This document shows positions 47,829 through 59,585 of a DNA stretch of 64,000 nt, one piece after another. The DNA lies in assembly GCA_030674155.1 (NCBI GenBank), contig CM060322.1:66338613-66402612 (forward strand), given 5' to 3'. Positions within the stretch are counted from its first letter, which is position 1. The number at the start of each line of letters is the position of its first letter. Made by a program: the position numbers and the translations under genes. The DNA is from Stramonita haemastoma (lineage: Eukaryota > Mollusca > Gastropoda > Neogastropoda > Muricidae). Under the pieces are notes generated by a model. That model was not told the DNA's origin. It saw only the letters and a list, made by a program, of their open reading frames with translations, and made no database searches.

Positions 47829-48051
47829 ATGGTGTCTGTCCATGATGGAAGGGGCAGTGGGCAGCACAAGTGTGTATCAAACCACGGCCACACATCTTGG
47901 AACACATCATCGCATCAAACCACGGCCACACATCTTGCAACAGGCATCATCTTGGGAGGCAGGAGAGGAGATTGCTGAAATAAAAGAAAGTGTCATTACA
48001 ACCAACCCCTCTCTCCTGCTTCTCAACGTGTTCATTTCCAAAACTGTTTGA
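47829..48051 (+). other. Candidate terminal exon of the repeated locus
   Basis: Preceded by TGATGTTGCTGTGTGCAG. A frame of about 75 codons is open from here to a TGA at 48,049-48,051 and contains WCLSMMEGAVGSTSVYQTTA and SWEAGEEIAEIKESVITT. It includes a ~33-bp internal duplication (AAACCACGGCCACACATCTT twice). AATAAA occurs at 47,979, before the stop. It has better codon-like composition than its surroundings, but I recognise no domain and no donor follows. Plus-strand placement after cassettes A-D is the reason to suspect a last exon. Confidence 0.25.
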
Positions 48052-48812
48052 CTGCTTTTTTTTGTGAGCTTCTGTATACACACCCCTGACTTGTGTTTTG
48101 TTTTTGTGAGGAGTATGTGCAGGCACATGCCTGAGTTGTGTGTGTGTGTTGTGTGAGAGAGAGAGATTAGTAAATTCCCAGCTAGAGCTCTGAGGCTCAC
48201 CAATGGCAAGATTTTTTGTATTCAACCTTTTCTCCTCACCATGAAGGTAGCTGCATTTTGACTTTGGGGAGGCATGTCATCTGAAAACGCTGACATTTTA
48301 TCCACACAAATAAAATGACTAAAATACAACCATCTAAATAGACTAAAAGACAGCTATCTAAAAATTACCATCACTTAAACCACACAGATAAAATGGCTAA
48401 AATACCACCGTCTAAATGGGCTAAAATCAGCCATCTAGAATACAGCCGTCTAAAAATACCAACATTTCAATCAAACAGTTAAAATACACTTAACAAAAGA
48501 ACCCCCCCAAAACTCAAAATTGGGGGTGTAGCAGTGAAGTAAGACATAGATGGCTTAACATGATATAACTTCATCAGGCTTTACTTTAAAATGAATGCTC
48601 CACATGAAATAAACACCAAACCCCAAATAAATACAAATGCAAAAGCATCGCCCAGCTGCTGACTAAACTATGCCAGACCAAGGCACAGCAACTGAAAAAT
48701 CTGTAGCTAAACCAAAATGCCTATATTAGATATACAATCAAAGGAAAGTAAGTGACAAATGATGATAATTATCCAGTGACATGTTCAACCAGTTATATAT
48801 AACGTCATAACA
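48052..48812. other. Unassigned DNA with a degenerate tandem repeat
   Basis: A loose ~40-bp repeat built on AAAATGACTAAAATACAACC and CATCTAAATAGACTAAAA spans about 48,310-48,480. No gene is supported. Confidence 0.5.
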
Positions 48813-49175
48813 CTGTGCATACCTTTAAAGTCAATGTTGAGCAAAGAACCAAAAGTATAAGGAATCGTAATAACACGTCGTCATAACATTGCACATACCT
48901 TTAAAGCCAATGTAAACAAAGAAAAAGCACAAGGAATTATAATGACAGACCATAATAACACTGCACATACCTTTAAAGCCAGTGTAAACAAAGAAAAAAC
49001 ACAAGGAATTATAATGACAGACCATAATAACATTGCACATACCTTTAAAGCCAATGTAAACAAAGAAAAAGCACAATGAATTATAATGACATACCATAAT
49101 AACATTGCACATACCTTTAAAGCCAGTGTAAGCAAAGAAATAAAAGTACAAGGAATTATAATAACACCTTGCCTC
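48813..49175. repeat. 72-bp tandem repeat, five copies
   Basis: Units begin at about 48,813, 48,889, 48,961, 49,033 and 49,105, so the last four are exactly 72 bp apart. The unit has TTGCACATACCTTTAAAGCC, AGTGTAAACAAAGAAA and GGAATTATAATGACA. Because 72 is a multiple of three, two minus-strand frames stay open across all copies and repeat GFKGMCNVIMVCHYNSL. No start context or flanking gene supports translation. Confidence 0.9.
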
Positions 49176-49439
49176 ACTCCTCACACACATCTGGGCACTG
49201 GATGTTCTTGAACCACTGACACACTGGTAAACAAGGATGCTGTCACCATTTTAAAAAAGAATCTGGTATCGCAACACGGGTAAAATACTACAAATCCTCT
49301 GCTATGTCACCATCAGTCACCAAATGTGTTGATCCAAAGCAGCACAATGGGTTTACATAAAAAACACACTGGTGAAGAAGTCTATCAGTTCTTTGGCACT
49401 ATATCACTCACAAGCCATGCCCATCTAAGATATATATAT

Positions 49440-49862
49440 GTGACGCTCCACCACGAAATGAGTCGCTTAGCACATTACCCAATTTCGCGCTAGGAGCCTT
49501 TAAAGGCAGGTGGGGGTCAAGTTGTCAATTTTGTGATTTTGATTGATTATTAAACTAGATCTGTTTATTTATCTTATAATGAAATATGAAGGTATCATTT
49601 TTTATTCCTTTTGCTTTTAAATGTGTTTTGAAAATACCAAAGGCCTCATTCTGACAACCTGTTACTAAAATAAACTTGCCCGTTTCTCATTTTGTCACAT
49701 CCTGCAGCCTATCATTTCAATTCGTAATAATGTTGCACAGAATTGTCCGATTTTCAATCTGTTTTTTGTGTTTGATAGCCACTTTATTGCACATTAATAA
49801 CATGTCAGTAACTAAAAATTGACCTCATGTGCACTCCGTCTCATTATGTGGTGGAGCGTCAC
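49440..49862 (+). mobile_element. MITE, copy 3 (full length)
   Basis: A 423-bp element from GTGACGCTCCACCAC to GTGGTGGAGCGTCAC. The terminal inverted repeats extend about 23 bp with two mismatches. The flanks ATAT on both sides could be a 4-bp target duplication, but the site is AT-repeat DNA, so this is ambiguous. It aligns end to end with 1,554-1,975 in reverse. There is no coding frame. Confidence 0.92.
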
Positions 49863-49867
49863 ATATA

Positions 49868-50036
<169 letters not shown>

Positions 50037-51699
50037 ATCTTGGATATTTTTCCACCTCCCTGTAGTATAAAGGCAACCACAGGCGCAGAGGTGTGCAAGG
50101 AATCTTCACTTTGGTGGTCACCTCCCAACCTAAACCTGCTATACATACATAAAAACAGGTATTCAGTCATGACCATGGCATTAAAGACAACACTCCAACC
50201 TACTGTCACTCCACCCACAGTGAGGTGAACTAATATCTGGTCGCACAATGCGAAATAATATCTCTACTGCCACACAGTAAGGTGAACTAATATCTGGTCA
50301 CACAATGCAAAATAATAACTCCACAGCCACAAAGACCAGCACAGCTGCTAACAACCTACAAAGAATTGCCACAAGGAAAACAACAGAAAATATATGGAGA
50401 TCTGAACTTCACATGGAGATATCCACAGTCACCAGCAGGTAAGATCGGAAAAACTGTTGCACACAGCAAAGACTGCATGACTGCAAGTCCATAGTATCCA
50501 CTTCCCTCATAAGAGGTAAAATACAATAATATAAAATGATGAATTAAAGGTAACCCTAAAGGTCGTAGGGGGGCAAGGCCTCAGAGACCTTGGCTTCTCT
50601 AGGAGTCAGCATGTTGAGGGCGGCGTCCATCTCCTCTGCAACATTGCTTTACCTTCCCTGACCCTAAAGAGGGCAGGTACCCATTTACAGCTGGGGGAAC
50701 TGTACTGAAGCCAAGGCACTCAAACGATGACCCATCCAAATGGTAAACATGCAGGATGCTGCTTAACACTTTCTACCCTGGTACGGATTAATCTCCCCTG
50801 ATTGGATATGAATCATCCCTAATACGGATCATCTCCCCTAGATGGGGTAGGGATTCTGTACCACAGCAGGTACTTTCACTTTCGCCCTCCCATTCTGTTC
50901 TATTCTCACATCCTCGTTTTAGCTTGTTGGCTTTAGCTGCCACCCTGGCCGCACATTGTTTACAGCTAATTTGCATATAAATTGAGCTGTTTTTGTTGTG
51001 TTTATTGTTGTTTTACATGTCATATGCTTGTAGTATGGCTTTGGTACATCATACTTTCACTGCTGACGAAGTAACAGAAGTTTTATACGAGTTATTACGT
51101 TGCGGATAAAGATCGTGTTTTGGATAGAGATCGTTAGAGCTTTGAGTCTCAGGATACTAGACTGTGTGCTGCTTGAGGAGCCAGATAGGCCAGCTAAAAG
51201 GGGTGGAAAAGGGGGAGGGTGACTGGGAGGGGCGTGGCCTTGGTACTGTGAGTACCACTACCATAAACACCAACTGTTGACATGAAAATGAACTACAAGC
51301 CACCTGGTGAAGTGCAGACATTCTGTACATATGAATAAAGTAGTGTTGAAAAGTTCAGGAACTTACTTGGACTAGGGAAGAAATCTTATCTGTATATTCC
51401 ATGATCGTTATTGTGACAGTGTCATGTGTACAGTTCAGTGGTTCCCTTTGATTATATTACATTTGATGCGATGCTGGAAGAAAACTTGTATAGTACCTAT
51501 GTGTGTCCCTGTTTATTTGAGATTCTTGTATAGTTTTGTTGTTGTTGTGTTGTATTTGTTGCATACATTGCATAAAAATCATAAGCCCATCAGTGGGATC
51601 ACCACTTAAAATCAGAGCAGTTACGTAATTTGACACCATAATTAACATATTTTTTTTATGCAATATAAATTTTTTATGCACACATATAATGGGCAGTCA
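50037..51699. other. Unassigned DNA
   Basis: A two-copy 61-bp repeat with GGTGAACTAATATCTGGTC lies at 50,221-50,330. The segment near 50,655-50,720 (GGCAGGTACCCATTTACAGC) resembles a common SINE body in invertebrates, but I cannot assign it. No gene is supported. Confidence 0.45.
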
Positions 51700-51848
51700 T
51701 TTACCAACACAATGCCATAGTTTCATAAGAAATGGGCTTCAAACAAAAAAGATAGGATGATTTTACTATGATGACCCAGTGCACACTGCACTCAGCTGCT
51801 GCAGGGCTGGTCCACAGAGACTGCAGTGCAGCTGCACCCTTGGGTGTG

Positions 51849-52208
51849 TTAACTTGACTGGGGGAAAGTGAGCGCTCTGACCACTTGGCTATCCCGCCCC
51901 CAAATGATGAAATATAAAACAAAAATAGATAAAATAATAATAATATATCTTCCAGTGGTCCCTTCAAGAATGATGCTGCCTTTATTGTAAATAAATATTA
52001 AAAAAAAAACCCCACCAAAATACACAATTGAAAAAATGAGCTTGGCATCACTCAAAGTGTCAACTCCTAAAAAAAGAGTGGCCACAAGGCAAACAGCAAA
52101 AATGACATAGAGACATAGAGCTGGCTTCACCTGAAGACCTAACACACAAGTCAAGAGAAGGTAACAAGTCAGAGGAACTGACAGCATCCCCCTCCCCAGA
52201 TTGCACAA
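51849..52208 (-). CDS. Unrecognised hydrophobic open frame (119 codons)
   Basis: Starts MCNLGRGMLSVPLTCYLLLT and has three or four hydrophobic stretches (for example LYVIFAVCLVATLFLG and YIIIILSIFVLYFIIWG) that could span membranes. Its C-terminal part overlaps a tRNA-like segment (51,840-51,905; minus-strand GGGATAGCCAAGTGGTCAGA), probably a SINE head, which argues against a real gene. No homologue is recognised. Confidence 0.15.
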   Translation of the reverse strand: MCNLGRGMLSVPLTCYLLLTCVLGLQVKPALCLYVIFAVCLVATLFLGVDTLSDAKLIFSIVYFGGVFFLIFIYNKGSIILEGTTGRYIIIILSIFVLYFIIWGRDSQVVRALTFPQSS

Positions 52209-52492
52209 CTGGCCTGACTACAGCCACTTCACTGTAGAGGTGATGGGACCAGACTAATAAACAAAACTCTTCACTTCACAAAGAAAACTGCTCTCTGATC
52301 AACAACCCCAAAATAACACCAGCTTTTAAAAAAAAAAGTGTACTGATGCACCCACCACCACCCTAAAACAAAAGAAATAACCCCTGCAGCCTTCACTTAA
52401 TAAACTTAGACTGACCTCTTACAAAACAGACAGCAAGCTTGGCCTGCTAACCTCAGATTGACCTAGACAAGAGCCTATCTTTTTCACAACAA

Positions 52493-52585
52493 ACTAGTAG
52501 TAGGCACCCATTAGTCTCAAAGACTATGGAGTTTTGCTCTAGTCTATAGAGTGCAAAGCCTGGGTAAGTATCTTCCCCATCCTTT
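52493..52585 (+). repeat. Composite dispersed repeat, short third copy
   Basis: AGTAGTAGGCACCCATTAGTCTC-like start (shown in part), then GCTCTAGTCTATAGAGTGCA and AAGCCTGGGTAAGTAT, matching 10,548-10,640. It is cut where the RTE copy begins. Confidence 0.8.
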
Positions 52586-52597
52586 GCAAACATTGCA

Positions 52598-54747
52598 GAG
52601 AAAGGAAGCTTTCCAGGAGCAGACATAGGGAGTAACCATGATCTTGTACTGATGGCATTCTGACTCTATCTCAAAGACATTCACAAGTACAACATCAGGG
52701 TCAAGTTTGACCTTGAGAAGCTGAAAGATCCAGAGGTAGCAGACATTTTTCAGGCAAGGATAGGTCAGAAGTTTGCAGTACTCACTCTGATAGACTCAGA
52801 TGATATGGATATAGATACCTTAATGAATGGTTTAAACACAGCAGTGACTGAAACAACAAGCAAACTTCTTGGCAAACACCGACCAGACAAAAAACCTTGG
52901 GTCACACCTAACACCCTAAAACTATGCGATAGAGAGTTGAAGATAAAGAAAAATGAAACACACAAAAAAGCAGAACAATCATAATAACAGGGCAATACAC
53001 AAAAGAATCAAAAAGTCCATCACAAGAAGCAAAGGAGAAATGAATTGGTGAACAGTGCCAGAATATTGAAGAAAACATCAAGAAAAACAACAGTAAGAAA
53101 GCATATCAACTGGTGGAAGACCTGACTGGCACAAAACAGGGAAGAAGCTCAACAATCCAAGACAAGAATGGGAAGTGCCTCTCTGATGACCAGGATAATC
53201 TGAACAGATGGACAGAATACTGCTCCAACATAACTTAAAGTTAGAGTCTGTCCCGAGCCTAAGGCTCATCAGGCTGGTGCTTATCCTGGTTTCTGTGGCG
53301 TTAAGCGACTGAAAGTCATAGACTCCCCCCTGGATAGGACAGTAGTCTATCACAGGGTTAACCCCCAACACAAGGTTGGTACCCCTTTTACACCTGGGTG
53401 GGGTGAGAAAATAGGTGTAAAGTGTCTTTTCCAAGGGCACAACGCCATAGCCGATAGCTGGGATCAAACCCGCAATCTTTAGATTACGAGTCCAACGCCT
53501 TAACCACTAGGCGGCTATATTAAACAAACTTAAGCCACAAGTACAGACTATCATTGCTGAGGAACAAGCAGGTTTCAGAGCAGGGCGTAGCACAACTGAA
53601 CAGATATTCAACCTCAGAATACTATGTGAGCAGTACCTTCAACACCAACAAGACCTCTACCACATATTTATTGATTTTAAGAAGGCATTCGACAAGGTGT
53701 GGCATGTAGCTTTGTGGGCAGCCATGAATTTGTACAGCATCAATGCAAACCTGATCAGAGTCATCAAAGAGCTGTACAACAAGGCCACCAGTGCAGTGTA
53801 CTACAACAGCAACATTGGGGAGTGGTTTTGAACAACAGCTGGAGTAAGGCAGGGCTGTCTACTCTCACCCACTCTTTTCAACATCTGCTTTGAGAGAATC
53901 ATGACTGATGCACTGGAACATCATAAAGGATCAGCCAGCATTGCTGGTAGAACAATAACAAACCTCCGCTTCATAGATGACATTGACAGACTAGCAGGAT
54001 CAGAACAAGAGCTTGCCAGCCTAACAGAACACCTGAACAATGCCTCTAAAATATACAGCATGGAAATCAGTGCAAAGAAGACCAAACTGATGATCAATAA
54101 GGCCAAGAGCATCAGCACTGAAATCAGGGTCAATGACCAGAAGCTGGAAATGGTTCAAAGCTTCAAGTACTTAGAAGCCATTGTATCAGGCAAGGAGTCC
54201 AAGCCAGAGGTAGTATGCAGGATTGCACAGACAATAAAAGCACTGTAAAAACTGAATACCATCTGGAAAGATTGAAATATTTCACTCTACTCCAAGATCA
54301 GACGAATGTACTCCCTTGTCATATCTATAGTTCTGTATGCCTGTGAATCGTGGACTTGACAGCTGATATGGAGAGAAGAGTACAGGTGGTTGAGAGGAAA
54401 TGCTTTGGAGACTCCTTGGCATCTCCTACAGAGATGGCATAAGCAACAAAGATGTGCATAACAGAATCCAGCAAACCATTGGTCCCTAAAAAAACCTTCT
54501 ATCAATCATAAAGAAGCATCCACTTAAATGGTAGGGGCATGTAAGAAGATCAAAAGGACTGGCAAAAACAATACTGCAAGGCACTGTCCAAGTAGGAAAA
54601 AAAAAGGCAGACCAGAGAAGAGATGGGAGGACAACATCAGCAAATGGACAGGCTTAGAACTCAACAAAACGTTGAGAAAGGCAGAACAGAGAGAAAAATG
54701 GGGGAACTGGTTGTCAAGTCTTCAGGGGTTCCTCCTTGGTCACCAGA

Positions 54748-54748
<1 letters not shown>
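52598..54748 (+). pseudogene. RTE LINE copy 4, divergent subfamily, heavily decayed
   Basis: It begins within the endonuclease C-terminus (FPGADIGSNHDLV; the catalytic SDH is SNH). It continues to the RT (FIDFKKAFDKVW, GVRQGCLLSPTLF). The metal-binding motif reads FIDD instead of FADD. The C-terminal region (KKKGRPEKRWEDNISKWTG) is kept. Many stops and frameshifts are present. A SINE occupies 53,233-53,518, and about 360 bp of LINE sequence corresponding to 14,705-15,065 of copy 1 is absent at that point. The copy ends at the GATA microsatellite. It is clearly a different subfamily from copies 1-3. Confidence 0.9.
53233..53518 (-). mobile_element. tRNA-Thr-type SINE inserted in RTE copy 4
   Basis: On the minus strand 53,518-53,456 reads AGCCGCCTAGTGGTTAAGGC, then TTGGACTCGTAATCTAAAG and GCGGGTTTGATCCC. 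The A and B boxes and an anticodon loop with CGT resemble tRNA-Thr. The body (TTGGAAAAGACACTTTACAC, CCCACCCAGGTGTAAAAGGG) is of a type common in invertebrate SINEs. No clear target duplication, and flanking LINE sequence is deleted. The extra domain makes it a SINE, not a functional tRNA gene. Confidence 0.85.
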
Positions 54749-55283
<535 letters not shown>

Positions 55284-57008
55284 CACCACACAGCCTAAAG
55301 CCTCTGTTATTGAAGACAAAGAAGGAAATCTTTTAACAGAAAATAACACCATCCTCCAACGCTGGACAGAATACCGTGAGGGATTGTATAAATACCCACT
55401 ATGCCCAGATACCAACATAGTTTCTGACAAACCCCCTAAACACCAAGATAAAGACACACCAATACTTTGGCGTGAAGTAGACACAGCTATTAAACAATTG
55501 AAGAAGGGGAAGTTCCCTGGAATCGACAATATCCAAGCTAAACTCATAAAAAATGGAGGGAATGAAACAGCAAGGCATTCACAGAACTTTGTCAGAAGAT
55601 TCACAACACCAAAGAATGGCCAAAAGAATGGACACAGTCTCTTGTAATACCCCTGCCAAAGAAAGGAAACCTCAAGCAATGCCAGAACTACAGAACCATC
55701 AGTCTCATAAGCCATCGTAGCAAGATCTTGCTGCAGGTAGTCCTCAACAGACTAAAAAACCAAGCGGAAAAACTCCTGGCAGAAGAACAAGCGGGCTTTA
55801 GACCAAAACACAGCACAATGGAACACCTTTTCAATCTAAAAATTCTGATAGAGAAGCATCTCCAGCACCAAAAAGACTTGTACCACAATTTCATAGACTT
55901 CAAAAAGGCCTTTGACAGGGTATGGCATGACGGCCTCTGGCAAGTACTCAGGCACTTCAACATTGACAACTGCCTAATTGAAGTTATCAAGGCTCTGTAC
56001 GAGAATGCAAGAAGTGCAGTTTTCATGAACAATCACGTGGGCGAGTTCTTTAAGACCACGGTTGGTGTCCGCTAGGGCTGCCTTCTCTCACTTGTACTCT
56101 TCAACCTCTTCCTCAAAAACATCATAACAGAGACACAGCAAAACCACCACACTTCAATCTCCATTGGTGGAAGACCCCTTTGCAACCTCAGATTTGCAGA
56201 TGACTTTGACCTCATGGCAGCAGCAAACAAGAACTGCCAATCCTCACAGTCTAACAGATCAAGCGAACGCATATGGCATGGAGGTCAGTACAGAGAAATC
56301 AAAGATCATGGTCAACAGCGCAAGTAATGACATCATGGAAATAAAAATGAATGGAGAAATACTGGAAGAGGTGAGCCAATTCAAATACTTAAGCTCCATC
56401 CTAACAAAAGATGGCACATCAAACAATGAAGTGAAAGCTTGCATTGCAACAGCAACATCTGCTCTAGTCAGACTCGAGAGGATCATCAGAAGCAACAACA
56501 TCATCTTCTGCACCAAATACCACCTCTACAAATCCCTCTGATATCTATCCTCCTATATGGTTGTGAATTATGGACTCTGACAGCAGAGTTAGAGAGGAGA
56601 ATCCAAGCATTTGAGAACAAGTGAGTGAGCTACAGGAGACTCCTGAAATTATCATACAAAGAACACAAGACCAATAACTATGTGAAAGAAGAAATCAAAA
56701 AGCGTGTGGGCCCCCAAGAGCCTTTGCTCTCCACCATAAAGAGGAGAAAGCTGATGTGGTTTGGTCACACCACAAGACACAACACCCTAGCAAAAACCAT
56801 CTTGCAAGGAACAGTCAAGGGCAAGAGAAGAAGAGGCCGCCAAAAGAACTCATGGGTTGACAACATCAAAGACTGGACTGCCCAACCCCTGCAACACCTC
56901 CTACTAGCCACAAACGATCCTGAAGCATGGAAAAAGATCGCTGTTGGGTCTTCTCTCATGTCCCCCCTACGTCCTTTGGGAAATGGGACTGAGTTAGTCA
57001 GTGAGTGA
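55284..57008 (+). pseudogene. RTE LINE copy 2, 5'-truncated
   Basis: It starts at the sequence matching 14,610 of copy 1 (TTQPKASVIEDKEGN) and runs to the same 3' end, GACTGAGTTAGTCAGTGAGTGA. RT motifs FIDFKKAFDRVW and LRFADDFDL are present. Lesions include frameshifts near 55,578 and 56,217, a TAG in the motif B region (GVR-stop-GCLLS, near 56,073), and a small deletion near 56,540. At sites where copy 1 is broken (15,087 and 15,500) this copy is intact, so the two are independent. Truncation at the 5' end is usual for LINE insertions. Confidence 0.93.
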
Positions 57009-57150
57009 GGCTATTGTGTGCCGGTTGGAACATATAACAATATTTACAAAACTGCAGATACACTTATGGTGGTTGTAAAAAAAACACATTAGTGCTTATT
57101 CCATTACCTTCAATATAAAAGAATAAATAAATAAATAAATAAATAATTCC
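57009..57150 (+). mobile_element. SINE-A 3' part joined to the RTE tail
   Basis: GGCTATTGTGTGCCGGTTGG, TATTTACAAAACTGCAGATA and TTAGTGCTTATTCCATTACC, ending in (AATA)n. It starts immediately after the LINE tail without spacer, as if the LINE had landed in a SINE-A. The 5' half of the SINE is not found upstream of copy 2. Confidence 0.88.
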
Positions 57151-57269
57151 CCCCCCCCCTCTCTCTCTCTCTCTCTCTGTTTCTCAGATGACACTTTAAA
57201 CCTTATTTTAAACTTTAAACTTTATTGTTTAAAGTTGCAATGTCTGTGAGTTGCAATGTTGTATATCTT
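57151..57269. repeat. Poly-C and (CT)n
   Basis: Short CCCCCCCCCC run and CT repeat (57,149-57,178), then TTTAAAC-rich sequence. Confidence 0.85.
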
Positions 57270-57404
57270 TGTTTGCAGGGTATAATATTGTTGTGGACAT
57301 TGTGTACAGACATGTGATTTTGTGAGTTGCAAGGTTGGTGTGTGGAGACAGTGGAGGACAGGACAGGGAGAAAGACAGTCATGACTCTGGCAGAGGTAAT
57401 TACT
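57270..57404 (+). repeat. Orphan unit end of the 1-kb array with cassette A
   Basis: TTGTGGACATTGTGTACAGA, GTGAGTTGCAAG, then cassette A (57,334-57,395) and GTAATTAC. It is the same segment as in the 33-43 kb array, 13 kb away. It shows that array sequence precedes the second module as it does the first. Confidence 0.88.
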
Positions 57405-58040
57405 CTGTGTGTGTGTGTTTATTTGTGTGATTATATTTGTGTGTTTAATGTTGTGTGATTTCCTTTGTGTGATAATATTTGTGTGCTTAGTTTTGTGTGC
57501 TTGTTTGTAGGTTTATTTGTGTGTGTTTCTTTTTGTGTGTTTATTTTTTGTGTTTCTACTTTTGAAAAAATCACATTTTCCTTTTGTGTTAATTTGTGTG
57601 TGTGTTGGTTTTGGGTGTTCATTTTGTGTTTTTAATGTCACAGGTTTGATGATTCTCAGGATATGTGAAGACGTTGAGAAGGAACAGTTGGGTGCTGGAG
57701 TCTGCTTCTGAGAAGTGTGTGTAAGATTGCACATAATTGTACAAACAACATAAAAAACCTGAGATTTTCTTCTTTTTTAAGCATTGCTGAAGCATGCTGA
57801 AAACATGTGCAAAACGGGGATAATGGAGTAATAGATGTGTTTATAATAAAAACAATACAAAAATGAGTTTTGGTATAAAAAATACATAACTTGCCTACCA
57901 TATGTATGTGTCTACCTCTCCCACAGCTGTCTGAAATCTGGCACCACTTCAGGGATCCATGGTACTGAATGGTCTGAATGGTCTTAAATTCTTGGCTGTA
58001 GCATCCTTCAAACCTTGAAATGCTTTGTGTTGTAAATGAG
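57405..58040. other. Unassigned DNA, TTTGTGTG-rich
   Basis: Loose TTTGTGTGT(T/G) repeats at 57,410-57,640, then sequence without recognised features. Confidence 0.5.
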
Positions 58041-58132
58041 AAAGGTTTGACACAGGTGTTTGTTGTCTTCTGTGCTGAATCCCATGCATTTCTCTTCAGT
58101 TGTGTATATTTTTTTTTGTTTGTGCATTACAG

Positions 58133-58785
58133 GGCTGGTGTTCCATGATGACCAAGGACTGGTGGTGCCATCTTTTTTTCTGTGGTAAGTGTTGAGTTTG
58201 TACGTTTGGGGTTTGGGGGGGGGGGATGTGTATAGATAGTATCTATATCTATTCTGTTTGTGCGTTACAGCGTGGGTGTTCCATGATGACCAAGGACTGG
58301 TGGTGCCATCTTTTTTTTCTGTGGTAAGTGTTCAGTTTGTACATGTCTGGGGGGGGGGGGGGGGGATGGGGAGGGGGATGTGTATAGACAGTAGCTATAT
58401 TTATTCTGTTTGTGTTTACAGTGTTGGTGTTCCATGATGACCAAGGACTGGTGGTGCTATCAGTCTCAGCAGTCGGTAAGTGTTCAGTTTGTACATTTTG
58501 GGGTTGGGGGGTTGAGAGATGTGTATAGATAGTATCTATATTTATTCTGTTTGTGCTTACAGTTTGGTCTTTCATGATGACCAAGGAGTGGTGGTGCCAT
58601 CTGTGTCTGCTTTCAGTAAGTGTTCAGTTTGTACATTATGGGGTTGGGGTGTGTGTGTATAGATAGTATATATATTTATTCTGTTTGCGCGTTACGGTGT
58701 CCAATGATGACCAGTGACAGCATAATAAGTTGTAGGGAAGTCGGTAAGTTTTCAGTACTGGTGATGCCATCTGTGTCTGCTTTCA
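58133..58785 (+). other. Mini-exon-like array 2 (4 intact units plus 2 damaged)
   Basis: Units 58,133-58,184, 58,271-58,323, 58,422-58,475 and 58,563-58,615 are 52, 53, 54 and 53 nt. All have an AG before and GTAAG after. The unit near 58,697 has the acceptor TACGG instead of TACAG, and a half unit ends at 58,785 with GTAAG. The intron-like parts repeat too: GTAAGTGTTCAGTTTGTACA, a G run of 8-20 nt, then AGATAGTATCTATAT and TTATTCTGTTTGTG. The upstream flank (GGTTTGACACAGGT...CCCATGCATTTCT) matches that of array 1 at 44,460. Core peptide in one frame: LVFHDDQGLVVPS. Confidence 0.35.
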
Positions 58786-59456
58786 GTAAGTTTTCAGTTT
58801 GTAAATTTGGGGGGGGGGGGGGGGTGTCTGTGTGTTAAGATAGTATTAGGTTGGACCACGGCAGCCGCTAACGAGTAAAGCGTGGCGGAAAGTGGCAAAT
58901 TAGATCTACTTTGCACCCAAATTTCTCCATCCAAATCTAAAAGAAAGCTAAAAAAAAATATACTAGTAAAAAGTTTAATGCATTAACTTAACGTCTGTAA
59001 TATCATTTTGCAAGAATGATGACTGGATAAGTGTGAGCGATGATTTAATATCGGTAATAAACTTAAAAACTCGCCGCTACCGGATCCTCACTGGCTGAAA
59101 ACGCAACTCAGTGAATTTTCGTGCTTTGTCTTCCAACACAATCTGTCACCCATTTACTATACAAACCTATTCATAGCGCATACCATTGGAAAGAAGAAAC
59201 TCTCCACTAACCCATTGTATGAGAGACACTTTAGTGAAGTTTTTTTTTTTAAATACAGTATAATGCGTTTAAAAATTCCCTACATTTTTCGGAAGTCGTA
59301 GAAATTTCCCTATTAATCGTACAAAAAAATCCAACACAGCCTTAAAAAGCTCGTTTTTTCAAGAACAAAAACCTCATTTAAGTTTATCAGTTATTTTCGT
59401 TAAATGACGTCTGATTCTCCTTTGCATACAGCACCCCCCTTTTCTAACTGACCAAA

Positions 59457-59585
59457 ATGGCGGCCTTAGTGAGTCTACACATAGATGCTTCAGACTTGCG
59501 AACATCGATAAAGGTTTTCGATGTGTACAGCGCATTCACACTCACATCTGAAGAAGTAAATTTTGTGCTTTTATTTTGTACGTAG
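59457..59585 (+). CDS. Small open frame with promoter-like ATG context
   Basis: ATG lies in ACCAAAATGGCGGCC, which matches the YY1-type motif often found at animal promoters and first exons. The frame reads MAALVSLHIDASDLRTSIKV and stops after 42 codons. A possible donor, GAAGAAGTAAAT (near 59,553), and a pyrimidine-rich acceptor TTTTTTTCTTAG (59,796) could join it to a downstream frame containing VPKCSTKHRENECK. No family is recognised. It may be the start of a cargo or transposase gene, or chance. Confidence 0.2.
   Translation: MAALVSLHIDASDLRTSIKVFDVYSAFTLTSEEVNFVLLFCT

Noticed and set aside
51840..51905. SINE-A head
   Set aside because: A tRNA-like A-box region is present, but the B box and family body are not convincing, so it was noted only within the overlapping frame.
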